Shown piece after piece: positions 23,913 to 35,882 of a stretch of 64,000 nucleotides of DNA. Positions within the stretch are counted from its first letter, which is position 1. Each line of letters begins with the position of its first letter. The stretch comes from Bidens hawaiensis (lineage: Eukaryota; Streptophyta; Magnoliopsida; Asterales; Asteraceae). Location: positions 248,001 through 312,000 of the forward strand of contig JAIQDT010002999.1 of the NCBI GenBank assembly GCA_021521415.1, read 5' to 3'. The position numbers and the translations under genes are program-made. The notes below the pieces were generated by a model. It was not told where the DNA came from. It ran no database searches and saw nothing but the letters and a program-made list of their open reading frames with translations.

Positions 23913-24717
23913 TATAGAGGTAGGGTACCAAAAAGACCCAAATACCCTCAAATACCACTCGCGGGTCAACAGGAAACCTCCTTCAAGTCACCCGCAGGAC
24001 ATATGGGTTAACCCGCATGAACCTTTAGAGGAAGGACATTCCCACATTATGCGAAAGCACCCAGGCACCCTCATACGTCATCCGCATGGTAGCACATCTA
24101 CCCGCCAAAGTGACCGGGAGGCGATGCCAACGGGACAGCTGTAATTAACTAACAACCTTCTAGAAGAACTACCAAGATTGTTACTTGGAGAATACGTGAC
24201 CCGTTGGCCAATGAATGAAGGACACCTGGCTAGGTTGTTATAACCATGCATATGGCTAGGGAATAACTCGTCCTATCATGGATCAACACGTGTCCAGGTT
24301 GTTATACCCATGCACATGCAATGTATAGGCTAACCTATCGTATGAAGACACGTGTCCAGGTGGTTACGAAAGCATATTCTAGAATGAGACAGCTGGCCCT
24401 ATCATATTTCCTCACTCTTCGGCTATAAATACCCTCTCAATCCCCATGAGGTATTCATTCACTCCCCACTATCTACTCTCAATATTCAAGTACTTTCTCT
24501 ACATCAGAACTGTACATATTCTCACGCCTTAGGGTGGTTACGGGAAGACCCCCCCTTCTTGTCCTTCCCGTAACGAGCTCACGTGTCTGTTTTGCAGGTT
24601 CCGGTCACTGGACTTTGGGAAGTTGTGCTCATATCGTAGTTGGTTGTTATCCGTATCCTACCCTGTAGACTCATTGGATCTAGGACCCGTCAAGGGGAGT
24701 AGATCTGTGTTTCTTCA
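23913..24717 (+). repeat. 5' LTR of the Tat element (about 805 bp)
   Basis: It begins TATAGAGGTAG, where a TG start would be expected, and probably ends ...TTCTTCA at 24717 before TTGGCTCCATCTGTG, a weak primer-site candidate. A TATAAATA box lies at about 24424-24431, with a likely transcript start after it. A CACGTGTCCAGGT motif appears twice. The first 538 bp match the 3' LTR at 39271-39808. Confidence 0.82.
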
Positions 24718-24771
24718 TTGGCTCCATCTGTGCTTTTGTTAGAACAGCAATAACTTTTTGTTTCTGGTTCG

Positions 24772-26172
24772 TTGTTCGATATAAGCCAATTTCCTGAGGT
24801 GCTGACGGGAACCCCTGCACCTGTTTCTGTTGTTACTGATACAGAGACACGAGGAGGAAGGACTTCAAGTGTTTTTGCACATGCCACGGCTCATGGTTCA
24901 CGAACCGCTGATGTAACACCGGGAGGTTTTACCTTAGAGTGTGTTATAACACCAATTGGTTCTGCTCCTACTGATTTTGGACGTGTCACGGCCCTAAAAG
25001 GCTCTAATCTAGGAGTCTTGGGGCGAATTATGAGGGAAACTCGCCGGACTTGCTCAAAATTGGGTCTCGAAGAAGATTTCGGTGATTCTGACCCGGCGAG
25101 AACTCATCATCATAGTTCCATATCTAGGGGACTCTTGTCTCCAGATGAATGGCTCCGCATACAGTAGGAGAATGTAGCAACCGAATATGAGCGCAGAATA
25201 CACAACGAGCGATTTCATGCTCGTACTCTGACTTATGACGAATCTCCCAAGAGATCTCTTTCCCCTCCACCAACAGTGAGAGGAAGTCAGATCCGTTATA
25301 GTCAACAGACGGAACAAGATCTTGGTGAAGTACGGAGGCTGCGTCCCCGTCCTCGTGTGGACATGCGGATGCCGTCTTACGTAGACGAGCTTGATAGTGA
25401 TGATTCAACATATCACCCAGGTGATTACAGATTTTATAGTGGTGATAGTAGACTGCGTTCGCGGGAGAAGATCAGTCGTCCGCGGGACGTGGTCCGCCAT
25501 ACTCAGTATCACAGTGATGCGGAAGAAGATTTCACTAAACCGTATCGCCCAGCAGCCTTTGCTGAAAAGTCAAAATTCATAGCACGCATCGCAACAGCAC
25601 CCTTTCCGGTTAATGCTAAAATACCTACATCGGTGGGAAAATATAATGGAATGACTGATCCGAGCGATCATCTCCAAAACTTTGTGGCGGTAGGTGGTGT
25701 TAGCGGATGGACGCTCCCTTATTGGTGTCATATGTTCGCGTTGACACTAACAGGGGCAGCACACGAATGGTTCGAAAAATTACCAGATGGTCAGATTTCC
25801 AGCTGGGACGACTTGGTGAAAAAATTCTCCCAGCAGTTCAGCCAGCAAAAGAAGCACAATTGTGATTCGTTAGAAATTTTGGATGTCATTCGTCAAGATA
25901 ATGAATACGTGGAAGATTTCATTACTCGATTTAATGATGAAAGTCTAAACATTGGTGGAATCAACAAAGATATTCTTCGTGGTGCCTTCCGCAAGAATGT
26001 AAGATGTGTTGCGTTGATCCGCACGTTAATTGGCAGAGATGGAATGCCACAAGAATGGGATGATATCATGACTGTGGCAAAGTTGTATGCCAGAACTGAG
26101 AAAACCTTGGGGTATAACAATTCAAAGCAGAAGTTGAAAGTGGAATTTCAACCTCCACGACCGAATAAATAG
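24772..26172 (+). pseudogene. Tat gag, capsid region (broken)
   Basis: One frame runs from about 24772 to 26172 with an in-frame stop at 25165-25167 and no clear ATG at the beginning. The second part carries the gag core at about 25560-26120: KIPTSVGKYNGMTDPSDHLQ, then HMFALTLTGAAHEWFEKLPD, then SSWDDLVKKFSQQFSQ, a pattern shared by Tat-lineage gags. The N-terminal third is rich in Arg, Ser and Asp and not conserved. After 26172 the frame is lost for about 165 bp. Gag would form the capsid around the RNA. Confidence 0.85.
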
Positions 26173-26337
26173 GCAAAAGGGGACAATTTGGTCTAGACAT
26201 CATCCGAACACGGATGTATCAAAACCATTTGACGCAAGGTCTCTGATTGGTAGAACCAGCAAAATGTTTCAGCACGACCTTCCAACAGTTGGACTCCATT
26301 ATCGAAAACACCTTCATAAATCCTCACTACAGAGAAT

Positions 26338-26577
26338 TTGAATTTCAGGAAGCCTCAACCACTTACAAGAAGATCTTTCCTTGATACCAAGAAACACTGC
26401 TCATTCCACAATGACATAGGACACAACACAAACGAGTGTGTGGCCTTAAAAAATGAAATCGAAGCAGTTGTAAAGTCTGGAAAACTTGAACATTTGGTTA
26501 AAGGTACAAAACCGGGACTGGTAAGGCTCCCGCACGAGATAACCAGGGCCCGCCTAAAAAGCAAGTCAAAGATTTAA
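26338..26577 (+). pseudogene. Tat gag C-terminal segment
   Basis: A 79-codon stretch with KKHCSFHNDIGHNTNECVAL followed by a LKNEIEAVVKSGKLEHL segment. This Cys/His pattern (C-x2-H-x4-H-x4-C) is the atypical zinc knuckle region seen at the end of gag in Tat/Ogre-type elements. It is separated from the capsid part by stops. Confidence 0.8.
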
Positions 26578-26585
26578 ACGTCCAC

Positions 26586-27386
26586 ATGATTCAGGGCGGA
26601 CATAGAGTGGAAGGAAAGAGGAGAGAATTCCTGGATGAGGAGTGGAAAAATGAACCATTAATTTTTCCACGAGTCAAAGGCGGACCGTGCAATAAGAATA
26701 CTCTGATAATCACTGCCCTCTTTGGTCACTACCGATCGCAGTATGTTTTCTTTGATACTAACAATACGTCAGATATTATGTACGAACAGTGCTTTGAACA
26801 ACTCGATGACGAAGATAAGGAGAGATTAAAGCCCATCCATGCTCCTGTCTTAGGATTTGGAGGAGAAGTGATGCATCCGCGAGGAGTAATATCTTTCCTG
26901 GTCACTCTTAGTGACGGGATACATGCAGGAACAGAGGATGTTGAGTTTTTGGTTTTACTAGCAACTTCCAAACATGATATTCTGGGGCGGGAAGCAATCG
27001 GTGATTTTAATGCTCATTGGTCCACAGCTCACGGTGCGGTAGGGGTTCCAACCCACACTGGCGTAGAAATCATCAATATCAATCGACACTGCTTCGCAAT
27101 GGACAGTTCAAAGCCTAGCAAGGTCCCAAAGCAAAATCAGAGGACTGAGCCAGAAAAATGGGTACTGAACAAAAAGTTTCCTGATCAGACAGTTGTAATT
27201 GGACCTGCTATCTCAGAGATAGTGCGAACTTTCTTAAAGCAATTATTTACCAAAAATATGGACATCTTCGCATGGCAACCCGGGGACATGACTGGTGTCC
27301 AGCGGAGTATTGCGGAGCACAAATTAAGGGTGAACCCGATGTTTACACCAATTGTCCAGAAAAAGCGAAAGATGGGCCCAGAATAA
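26586..27386 (+). pseudogene. Tat protease region (active site altered)
   Basis: The frame covers the retropepsin domain. The expected active-site Asp-Ser/Thr-Gly is FFDTNNTSDIMY here, so the Gly is replaced by Asn and activity is unlikely. PVLGFGGEVMHPRG and SKHDILGREAIGDFNAHWST are typical of Tat protease. The last part leads into RT (FAWQPGDMTGV, IAEHKLRVNP). A stop at 27384-27386 separates it from RT in the same frame. Confidence 0.82.
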
Positions 27387-27395
27387 ACGAAGGCC

Positions 27396-28202
27396 ATGGA
27401 TGATCAGGTACAAGATCTTCTACATGCTGGAATTATTCGAGAAATCAAATACCAGACTTGGGTCACCAATCCGATCATTGTCCCTAAGAGCAACGGGACA
27501 TGGCGGATGTGCATAGATTTCAAAGATCTAAACAAAGCGTGTCCCAAGGACTGTTATCCATTACCAGAATTCGATCTCAAAGTAGACGCGGTGGCCCCGT
27601 TCAAGTTTAAATGCTTCCTTGGCGCTTATAAAGGCTATCACCAAATCCGCATGGCGGCGGGTGATGAGGATAAGACGGCGTTTCGTACTGACCAAGGAAC
27701 GTTTTGCTATAAAACGATGCCATTTGGATTGAAAAACGCGGGTGCCACATATCATCGGTTAATGGATCAAGCTTTCAAGAGTCAGATAAGTCGAAACCTG
27801 GAAGTCTACATGGATGATTTGGTGATCAAGAGCATTGAAGAAGATCATATGTTGAGAGACAAAGAAGAAACTTTTGAAACTCTGAGGAGCATCAACATGA
27901 AGCTAAATCCAGCTAAATGTTCTTTTGGGATGGAGGAAGGAAAATTCCTTGGAGTAATAGTTACAGGCGCGGTTTTCAAGGCTAATCTGGATAAAGTCCA
28001 AGCCGTAGCCCGCATGCCCTCTCCTTCTTCCCTCAAAGAAGTTCAGACACTTAACGGAAGATTAGTTGCACTGGATCATTTCTTAGCAAATCATGCAACC
28101 AAGTCTTATCCGTTCGTTTCAACATTGAGAAATTGCCTCAAGAAGGCACAATTTAAGGGGACCGCGGAAGCTGAACAAGCATTCCTGGAGGTCAAAAAAT
28201 GA
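27396..28202 (+). pseudogene. Tat reverse transcriptase
   Basis: In frame with the protease part, this reads as RT: IIREIKYQTWVTNPIIVPKS, WRMCIDFKDLNKACPKDCYP, YKGYHQIRMAAGDEDKTAF, MPFGLKNAGATYHRLMDQAF and the catalytic YMDDLVIKS at about 27805. The fingers and palm look complete. A stop at 28200-28202 ends it near the start of the first RNase H, which continues in another frame. RT copies element RNA into DNA in the capsid. Confidence 0.9.
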
Positions 28203-29301
28203 TTAATGGAGCTACCCACGTTGACAGCACCTTATGCGGGAGAACCTCTGACGTTATACTTGTCGGCATCTGATATTGCCATTGGGGCTGTGTTACTGAC
28301 GGATAGAAAGAATGTCCAAACGCCGATTTATTACATCAGTAGGACATTTTCAGATACTCAATATTGGAAAAACTTGTCCTAGCACTGGTCTATGCCGCCC
28401 GACGTCTCCGCATGTACTATCAGGGGCATCCCATCAATGTATTAACTGGATACAAACTCAGAAACGTTCTAGTAAACCAGAATTGTCTGGACAACTGGCG
28501 AAGTGGGCCATCGAGCTGGGAGAACACTCGATAGAATATAAACCCAGACCAGCAATTAAAGGGCAGGTGTTGGCGGTTTTCGTCACTGAAGTTCCGCAAC
28601 ACAAAGAAAAAGAATGTTTGATCGAGCAGCAACCCCAAGCACCTCATGAACAAGGACAGATTTGGTCATTGTTCAAGGACGGAGCTTCAAGTAGTGAGGG
28701 ATCTGGCGCAAGCCTCAGGCTAGTCAATCCTAAGGGCTATGAATTCACATACGCCATAAAGTTAGACTTTAAAAGTACTAACAACGAGGCAGAATATGAA
28801 GATTTTCTGGCAGGCTTGCAGATAGCCAAGAAGCTTGGGGTGAAACATTTGAAGGCACATGTGGATTCTATGCTAATTGCTGGGCAGATTAACGGAACTT
28901 ACAAAGCAAAAAACGATGTCATGGCTTCGTATATGTCGCAAGCAAAGGAGTTGACTCGACAATTTTCCTCTTTCAACGTTATTCACATTAAAAGGAGTGA
29001 GAACAAATCAGCGGATGCCCTAAGCAAGTTGGCTTCAACAAATTTTGAGCACTTTGCTAAGGATATTCGTGTTGAAGTCCTGGATCACCCGTCCATTCCG
29101 CAACATCAAGTTCTGGTAATTCAAACTGGCGTGGAATCCTGGATGACACCGATTATAGCTTATATGTCGTCAGGAAGTTTGCCAGCAGAGAAGGCCGTAG
29201 GTCGAAATATCAAACACAAGTCTTTGAATTACCAGATGAATGACGGCGTTTTATACCGGAGATCCTTTCTGGGCCCACTATTGAGATGTGTAGATGCGTA
29301 A
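28203..29301 (+). pseudogene. Tat RNase H and extra archaeal-type RNase H
   Basis: The segment starts with a degraded normal RNase H (YLSASDIAIGAVLLTD around 28260, then frame change). From 28312 the frame is open to 29301 and holds a second RNase H domain near 28650-29030: LFKDGASSSEGSGASL, then FKSTNNEAEYEDFLAGLQIA, then HVDSMLIAGQINGTYKAKN, ending SENKSADALSKLAS. This duplicated archaeal-type RNase H is the hallmark of the Tat lineage. It is followed by the start of the integrase region. The frame ends at an in-frame stop at 29299-29301. Confidence 0.88.
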
Positions 29302-30046
29302 GATGCGAACTATCTAATAAGAGAAGTTCATGAGGGTATCTGTGGCCTACACGCGGGTCCAAGGATGGTTGTAGCAAAGATCATGAACGCTGGGTACTAT
29401 TGGCCAGGGATGCACTTAGACGCTATGCAAGAAATCAGGAAATGTGATTCTTGTCAGCGTCAAGCTCCCAACACCCTACGTCCAAAGAATGAGCTGATAC
29501 CGGTGATGTCTGCTTGGCCGTTCCAGAAATGGGCAATAGACATTTTGGGACCTTTCCCAGAAGCCCCTGGACGAGTCAAATTTTTGACAGTGGCCATTGA
29601 TTACTTCACCAAATGGGTGGAAGCCAAACTAGTTGCATCAATCACGACATCGAGCGTTAAAAAATTCCTTTGGGAATTCATCATTTTCCGGTTTGGTCTT
29701 CCGTAGGAACTGGTAAGTGACAATGGGACCCAGTTTGCGGATAGCGGATTGCAAGAATGGCTGAAAGAACTTTAAGTCATTCAAAACTTTACATCTGTAG
29801 CCCATCCGCAAGCAAACGGTCAGGTTGAACGGACCAACCGAACAATCAAGGAAGGGATCAAAGCGAGGCTAGGAACAAAACGGACGGGCTGGGTTGACGA
29901 ACTGCCCCCATGTACTTTGGGGCTTCCGCACCCAGAAGAATTCCAGTAATTCTGATACGCCTCATAGTTTAACCTACGACACTGAGGCCATGATTCCAGC
30001 CGAAATCGGAATTCCATCCGCAAGAGTTTTGATGATCGATGATAAT

Positions 30047-32088
30047 TGTAACAACTCGGACTTTTCGAAATCTATATTTTTATTAAAACCCGGCCCGCCT
30101 TGATGTTTGGGAAATCCTAACACGTTTATCGAGAAAATTTAATTATTATTATATCATTAAATTTTATTATATAATATAACTTTCATATTGTATCAAAGTT
30201 AACCCGAATTAAAACTTTTATTAAATTGTGTTTCCACCTTCAAGGTTTAGGGACTAATCAGCAAGTTTCTTATAACCCATCAGAGAATCTGAATAACCCG
30301 TTAATCCAAACCCGTTTCTTCATAGACCCGATTATAATCAAGTTTCTTGGACCAAAATTCTCGCGATTTAACTTGGAAATTGAATCTCTACGTATTATAC
30401 CTTCTTAAATCGGCTTACCGACATCATTGTTACGGTAAATCGATCAAAATTTATTTGCTTTCTTAACTTGCGGTAGCCGACTCAAATCTAGACTTGTTCT
30501 TTAAGCAAACGTCCATATAAACTCAATTAAACTTGCAGATACGTTACCCTAACCTTAATCGGCATAAACCCTAAACCTAATTTATTTATCAACCTCGTTA
30601 TCTGGTGTTCGTCAACCCGTTTGTGCCGGCTCAATTTTGATCTCGTTATCCCACCTCTGTTCATCGTTTCAGGTAATAAAACATATGGTTTGGATCGTCA
30701 TTTGTTGTTGGACAATAACCCAACTTTAATCGATCGATCGATTAACGGATTGATCGATTGAGTTGTTAGGGTTCTTAATCTAGTTATGATATGTTGCGTC
30801 TGTTATATATCAGTTTGGTTCCTATCTTAAATTGCAAGTGGCTGGGTAGCCCAGCTGGTTAAAGCGCATGTGGTGGGATGGCAGGTCGCGGGTTCGACCC
30901 CCTGCCACCCCGTATTTGTCGGTCTTTTTGTGTTTTTCTTTTTAAAAAGCATATAATAAATATATTATTACTAATAATACCTAATTAAAACTATTTTATT
31001 AGAAACTGAGCATATAATACTTGTTTTCTCGCGTCTTTGTCCGTGTATGTACGTATATGTGTATTTAGATATACATATATGTATATATACGTATATATAA
31101 TACCATGTAAACTAATATTTTTCGTTATATATATATAAATGGACAAACTTATTGAATGTTTTAATAAATTAATAAATATTTTTAAAGATGTATTTTACTT
31201 AAATAATATTTTTATATAATAAAGTATTATAATATACTTTGTTTATAATTTAACAAGCTAATAATTATTCATAAACGTCTTTATATATTTATATTAAAAG
31301 AATATTATATTAACTTCATAATAATTAAAATTATCGAACTTGTTTATCCGATCTAGTTCATTAACTTAGCGTATCCACATTCTATATTCCTTTATTAGGC
31401 TTTATCGTCAACACGCGTGATCCGTTTTCGTCATTCTTATTGTTATCTATTCATTTTTGTTCTTTTATAGAGGTGAGTACCACATTCCCCTATTTTACTT
31501 GTTTTTCCACGTTTTGGGGACATATGCGTAAATATATTTCTCATTATATACTTATACTTAAAACTGCAACTTTGTCTTATGTGTTAACAACTTATACCTT
31601 ACTTGTTTATGTGCTTATTTGCTTTGTATGCTTTCGCATTCGGAGAGGTCCAACATAATCTCAGTCTAGTATGATCATACGCCAGTCGTTATAGCCTTTG
31701 TGCTTCTCGACATCTCAGTTATACTTTCTCATTTGGTTAATTTGTTATTCTCATATGACTGGTTGCAAATACTTATTTTTATACTATACTATATGTGCAC
31801 TTAAACTGGTGTGTTGCTCACTCAACATGTGTTGTTGACAAAATTCTATTTTATACGCATATGCAGGTTGGTGAAGACTTAGTGAAGACTTTAGTTAGAA
31901 GAATATTTTAATCAAGATGTATAAAATTTGTATTGTTGTATAAACTATGTACTTGTTTGTAATTTGATTTATTTGATAATTGAATTCAATTAATAGATAT
32001 TGTCATTTAAATATTGCATGATAGTACCTTCAGAGTTGTGACAATCAGTTCGCGCCCCGACATTTCCGCCGTAGGTTGGGGTGTGACA
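30047..32088 (+). mobile_element. Solo LTR of a Ty3/gypsy element (2042 bp)
   Basis: The sequence starts TGTAACAACTCGG and ends GGGGTGTGACA and is bounded by ATAAT on both sides (30042-30046 and 32089-32093). There is no internal coding region or primer site. It lies inside the integrase of the Tat element and is therefore younger than it. The most likely origin is insertion of a complete element followed by recombination between its LTRs. Orientation is inferred from the TGT...ACA ends and the likeness of the last 10 bases to the Tekay LTR end. Confidence 0.9.
30839..30911 (+). ncRNA. tRNA-like segment with Pol III A and B boxes inside the solo LTR
   Basis: TAGCCCAGCTGG at 30847-30858 fits an A box and GGTTCGACCCC at 30891-30901 fits a B box, about 40 bp apart as in tRNA genes. 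The sequence in between and the 3' CTGCCACCCC do not close into a normal acceptor stem, so this is not a working tRNA. A T-rich run that could end Pol III transcription follows at about 30923-30943. It may be a tRNA pseudogene or a SINE head carried by the LTR. Confidence 0.6.
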
Positions 32089-32477
32089 ATAATGATCATG
32101 AACTCCGGATGAATTTTGACCTCCTTGAAGAAAGGATGGAATTGCCATCGATCCGCGAGCACAATTACAAACGCCACCTGAAGAAATATTATAACTCGCG
32201 GGTCCAAATTTGCATATTTGATGCGGAAGATTTCGTCTTCCGCAATAACGAGGCTTCCGGTCAGGAACCCCCGGGAAAGTTATCCCCAACTTGGGAAGGC
32301 CCTTACAAAATTAAACCAGTTTTATCGAAGGATGCTTACAAGATAGAAAAGTTGGACGGGACTGAGATCCTTAGAAATTGGAACGTAGCTCAGTTAAATA
32401 AATGCTACATATATCACGTACGTTTTCTTTTCAGGCTGTCCTGCGTGCCTGATAGACTAGTAGAAATCTTGAAGTAA

Positions 32478-32716
32478 CATCTTTTGTAATTCGGCTTACG
32501 CCTAATCTATAAATGGTTTTGTCATTTCCACAATTTTAGCTTTGTGTAATATATACTCTCATTAGTTTGTAATCCTGTATTGACAACAAAGAAGATCCTA
32601 TAAACACTTATATTATGAAGCATAAGACAAAGTGTACCGGACAAGACAAACTTCTCATTATTTATCAAAAGGGATTATAAAAATTCGATAATTACAAAAG
32701 AAAAAAGAATCTATAT
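32478..32716. other. Spacer between integrase and antisense gene B
   Basis: AT-rich DNA with no gene seen. It would contain the end of the pol transcript and the 3' end of antisense gene B. Confidence 0.5.
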
Positions 32717-35417
32717 CTACGATGCCGCATCTTCATTCTCCGCATCTTCACCTTCCGCGCTGTCTTGATTTTCTTCTCCTTCCTTGCTAGTACCAAGAAT
32801 AGATTTCAATTGGTCTAAGTCGTCTTCTTTATCTGCAAGCTCAGTTATCTGCTCTTCAATAGAAAACTTTAAGTTGTCAAAAGTCTTCGTTTTCTCAATA
32901 AGAATCTTGGCAGTATCCTGGCTGTGCAAGATAAATTCCTCCGGAAGTTTACCCTATTCGAAAAATTTGAAACCTCCCTGGAAACCTGTGTGACGACCGG
33001 CTTGAGAAGATGCATTCAAAAGTATGGCAAGACAGTTCCCAAGTTCATCGCCTTCCCGAATATGAGCAATGGCCTATTAAGATAGTAAATATGAGCATTT
33101 GTTTTATTTACCTTAAAGGGAATTCGGGGAATAAGAAATACCTGGGGGACACCTTCCGCCAATAGCCATTTCTTATCCGCCTTGGCCCAGAAAATTTCCA
33201 TTTTGTGCCCCGCACATTCCAAGGCTTGCTCCCTGCTCTTGGTAACAAGGGCGGCAAGGCATTCATCCTTGGCTGCTGATTCAGCCTTCAAAGATTTTAT
33301 TAGCTCATCGCGTTCATTCAATTGTTGTTGCAAAGCAATATTGGCTTCTTTAGCAACAGAACAACGAGCTTTCTCATCCTCTAGACTCGTCTTGGCATCT
33401 GCTAATTGGCGTTCAACATTTTCAGCAGCCAGGCGGTTGTCCTGGGCTTCCTTCTCTGCTTGGGCGGTCTTAACTTCAAGGTCCTCCCACATCTCGTTCA
33501 TACCCAACCAGTCTCGGCATATCTCCTGGCTGGTAGAGACGGCATTCGCCAAGGAGTAAGAATAAGATTTTAGTAAATCTTGGCGAATGCGGTTGCGCTG
33601 GCGCTCCCTCTCCGCAGGAGGAAGTCTCTCCTGCAAATACTCCAAGCATACGTTCGCGTTACCAAACGTTGTATCCTGACGTAAATCCCAACGCGGACGA
33701 TACACTGGAACTCCCTTCTCACGAGGGGGTGAAGATGCTTGCCTCCCATACGAAAAGGCGCTAACCTCTCCCAGATCTTTAAAACGATGAACAGTGGAGA
33801 AGGGCGCTGAGACAACAGGACTTCAGGATCATCATTCTTCTCTTCCCTGAGGGGAGAAGAGTCTGTAATAATGATTGGATCTTGAGCGGTTTTTAGTGAA
33901 GATGGTGATGGAGAAGCAGGCGGAGTTGATCCTCTTTGATCTACAAAACCCTTGGAGGAACCTTCAAAAAATCCTGCAAGACAGAGTCCAATTAGAACAA
34001 CATATGCACTGATTGGCAAACATAGCAATATTGCATTACTTAGAGCGGCAGCCGTAGGTGCAAGCTGTTTAAGACGCTCTTCCAGCGTTGCCCCCCTTGT
34101 GTTTTTTGGCAGGGGCAGGTTTCGTCGTTCGTGCTTTGCGTTTCCCAGTTACTTTGGGAACTCCTATCCCGACCTGGTGTTCGTCCTCAATAACGACATC
34201 AGACGCTTGGTGCTCCTCTTTAGAGATAGCATCCACAACCAGGCGCTCACCTTCAGTGGTGACGTCAACACCCTTTTTACTCTCTGCCTCACCGGTGGAT
34301 GACTTTTGGTTACGCTTGCGGGTTAAACCTGTAATCGGTGTTGAAGCATCCAAACAATCAATAGTGTCAGCAGAAAAATCTCCTTCGCGGGATGACGGCT
34401 CTTCACTGGATGAAAGAAGTACTATCACCCTGCTAGAAGTAACAACAGTAATAGGACGGGGTTTCGGAAATCCTTCACCTTTCTCAATGAACTCCTCACC
34501 TTTAGCGAACATCGCTTCGGAAACCATGAGTTCCGGGTTGAGAGCGGTGGAGAATATGAAGTTGTGGCGGGTGCGTTCAAGGATTGGTCCATCCCTTAGA
34601 TCAACAGGACTACGAACCATGAGACCTTCCTCATGGTCCAGAAGGGTGCTAAACACTGAACCCTCACCTGCATTTACAAACATAACAATTAGAACTTGGG
34701 CGGAATCCTGAAGCAATCAAAGATGATCTTACTCTTTTCGGGCTTCTCATAGTAGGTTTCCAAGTCCGGGAAAGGCCATAATCGGCTCATCTTGGCACTC
34801 ACCATAGCCCCCTCATGAATCGCCCGCATAGGGGTAGGCGTACCGGTTAGAGTTCTAAACCATGGAACGTCCAACTGGGTTGTGGCATGGACCGTTGGCA
34901 TCGCCACATCTGATTTACGATAGGTCATCGTAAATGGGATGACGTCCTCCCGGATCCAAAAGAATCTCAGTTTCCACTCATAAAGGCTATGGTACCATTC
35001 AGTACCAAGCACTCCCTTCCCGGTGGTGGCCCAGATGTACCACCCATCACGGAAGGTCATTTTGTAAACCACCGCAAACATCCTGACGGATGGGTCCAGG
35101 TTGTGGGCTTGGCAACAGAACTCGAAATGTCGAATTCTTAGCATCCAGTGGATCTGGGACAAGTGGACTCCATAAGTCAATAAGATCGACTGAAAGAACT
35201 TCGTTATAGGAAGCCTAAAGTTCCCTGTAGTAAAGAAATCGGTGAACACGGCTATTTTGTTTGCCGGAGGATCGGTTGCAATAGCACCATCTGCTGGATG
35301 CTCTGTCTCCCATTTCGGCACCAGGTCGTACACGTTGACAACGTCATTATAATTCTTCTCCTTCAAATTAACGACAACCTCGTTAATCGCATGAACACTC
35401 TTCTTATCTCCCGCCAT
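32717..35417 (-). CDS. Antisense gene B of the Tat element (PF04195-type N-domain, coiled coil)
   Basis: On the strand opposite gag-pol, exon 1 (35417-34733) starts MAGDKKSVHAINEVV and encodes about 228 residues with FTTGNFRLPITKFF, IHWMLRIRHFEFCCQAHNL, FFWIREDVIPF and RLWPFPDLE. This resembles the 'putative gypsy type transposon' domain found in antisense ORFs of Retand-like elements. A GTAAGA donor and TTTGTAAATGCAG acceptor (exon 2 from 34667) follow. Exon 2 is Ser/Glu/Lys rich, probably disordered and basic at its end. Later parts (33705-33150) form a coiled coil (AQAEKEAQDNRLAAENVERQ). The last exon has LLNASSQAGRHTGF and an acidic end at 32717. A stop near 32956 and frame changes between 33570 and 34069 suggest decay or unrecognised introns. 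A TATA box lies 124 bp before the ATG. Function unknown. Confidence 0.72.
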
Positions 35418-35540
35418 CTAGATAGAAGAACTTGGATATAAGTAAGGATGGATTGAACAAAGAAACCTTAGATATGGTATCAAAGGGAGAGAAAAGAGAA
35501 ATATAAGTAAAAGATAAGAACTAAGTGAAGGGGACGGCTA

Positions 35541-35548
35541 TATTTATA
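35541..35548 (-). promoter_or_regulatory. TATA box of antisense gene B
   Basis: TATAAATA on the minus strand, 124 bp upstream of the gene B ATG. The matching box of gene A is 136 bp upstream of its ATG, and in both a CGCAAT or ATTGCGA-like motif lies close by, which suggests the promoter was duplicated with the gene. Confidence 0.65.
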
Positions 35549-35882
35549 CTAATCGCAATAATTGCGACTGATTGACTGCCGGAGGAGAGAGAAAGAGCAG
35601 ACCAATCGTCGATTGACACGTCAGGCGGGAAAAACAAAAAAGTAAGAACACATTATCAAAAGGCGTCATACACGTCTTGTCAGTTTTCACATAACATTTC
35701 TCTTTCCGCCACGTCATCACGATTTACACCACTTGCAAAAAATCCGAATATGGATACATATCTTATGGGATAAACACCCCACAAGAGGAACAATATAGTA
35801 CCCGCAAAAAGATTTTCTCATTCATGATTAATAAATATCTACAATACATGGAAAGAAATTACAAAAAAGTTCCAGAACTAAT

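Larger units (their letters stand above)
29302..32477 (+). pseudogene. Tat integrase, split by a solo LTR
   Basis: Part 1 (29302-30046) reads VHEGICGLHAGPRM, then a CDSCQRQAP zinc region, KWAIDILGPFPEAPG and FTKWVEAK in the core, then stops and frame changes. SDNGTQFADSGLQEW and AHPQANGQVERTNRTIKEG supply the other catalytic residues near 29720-29850. A 2042-bp LTR is inserted at 30047-32088 with ATAAT duplicated. Part 2 (32094-32477) continues at DLLEERMELPSIREHNYK and ends in the C-terminal domain (SPTWEGPYKIKPVLSKDAYK, RNWNVAQLNKCY). No chromodomain is present, as expected for Tat. Confidence 0.88.

Noticed and set aside
33182..33559. Plus-strand ORFs at 33182-33559 and 34088-34711
   Set aside because: They are complements of the coiled-coil and charged parts of antisense gene B, which has splice sites and a TATA box.
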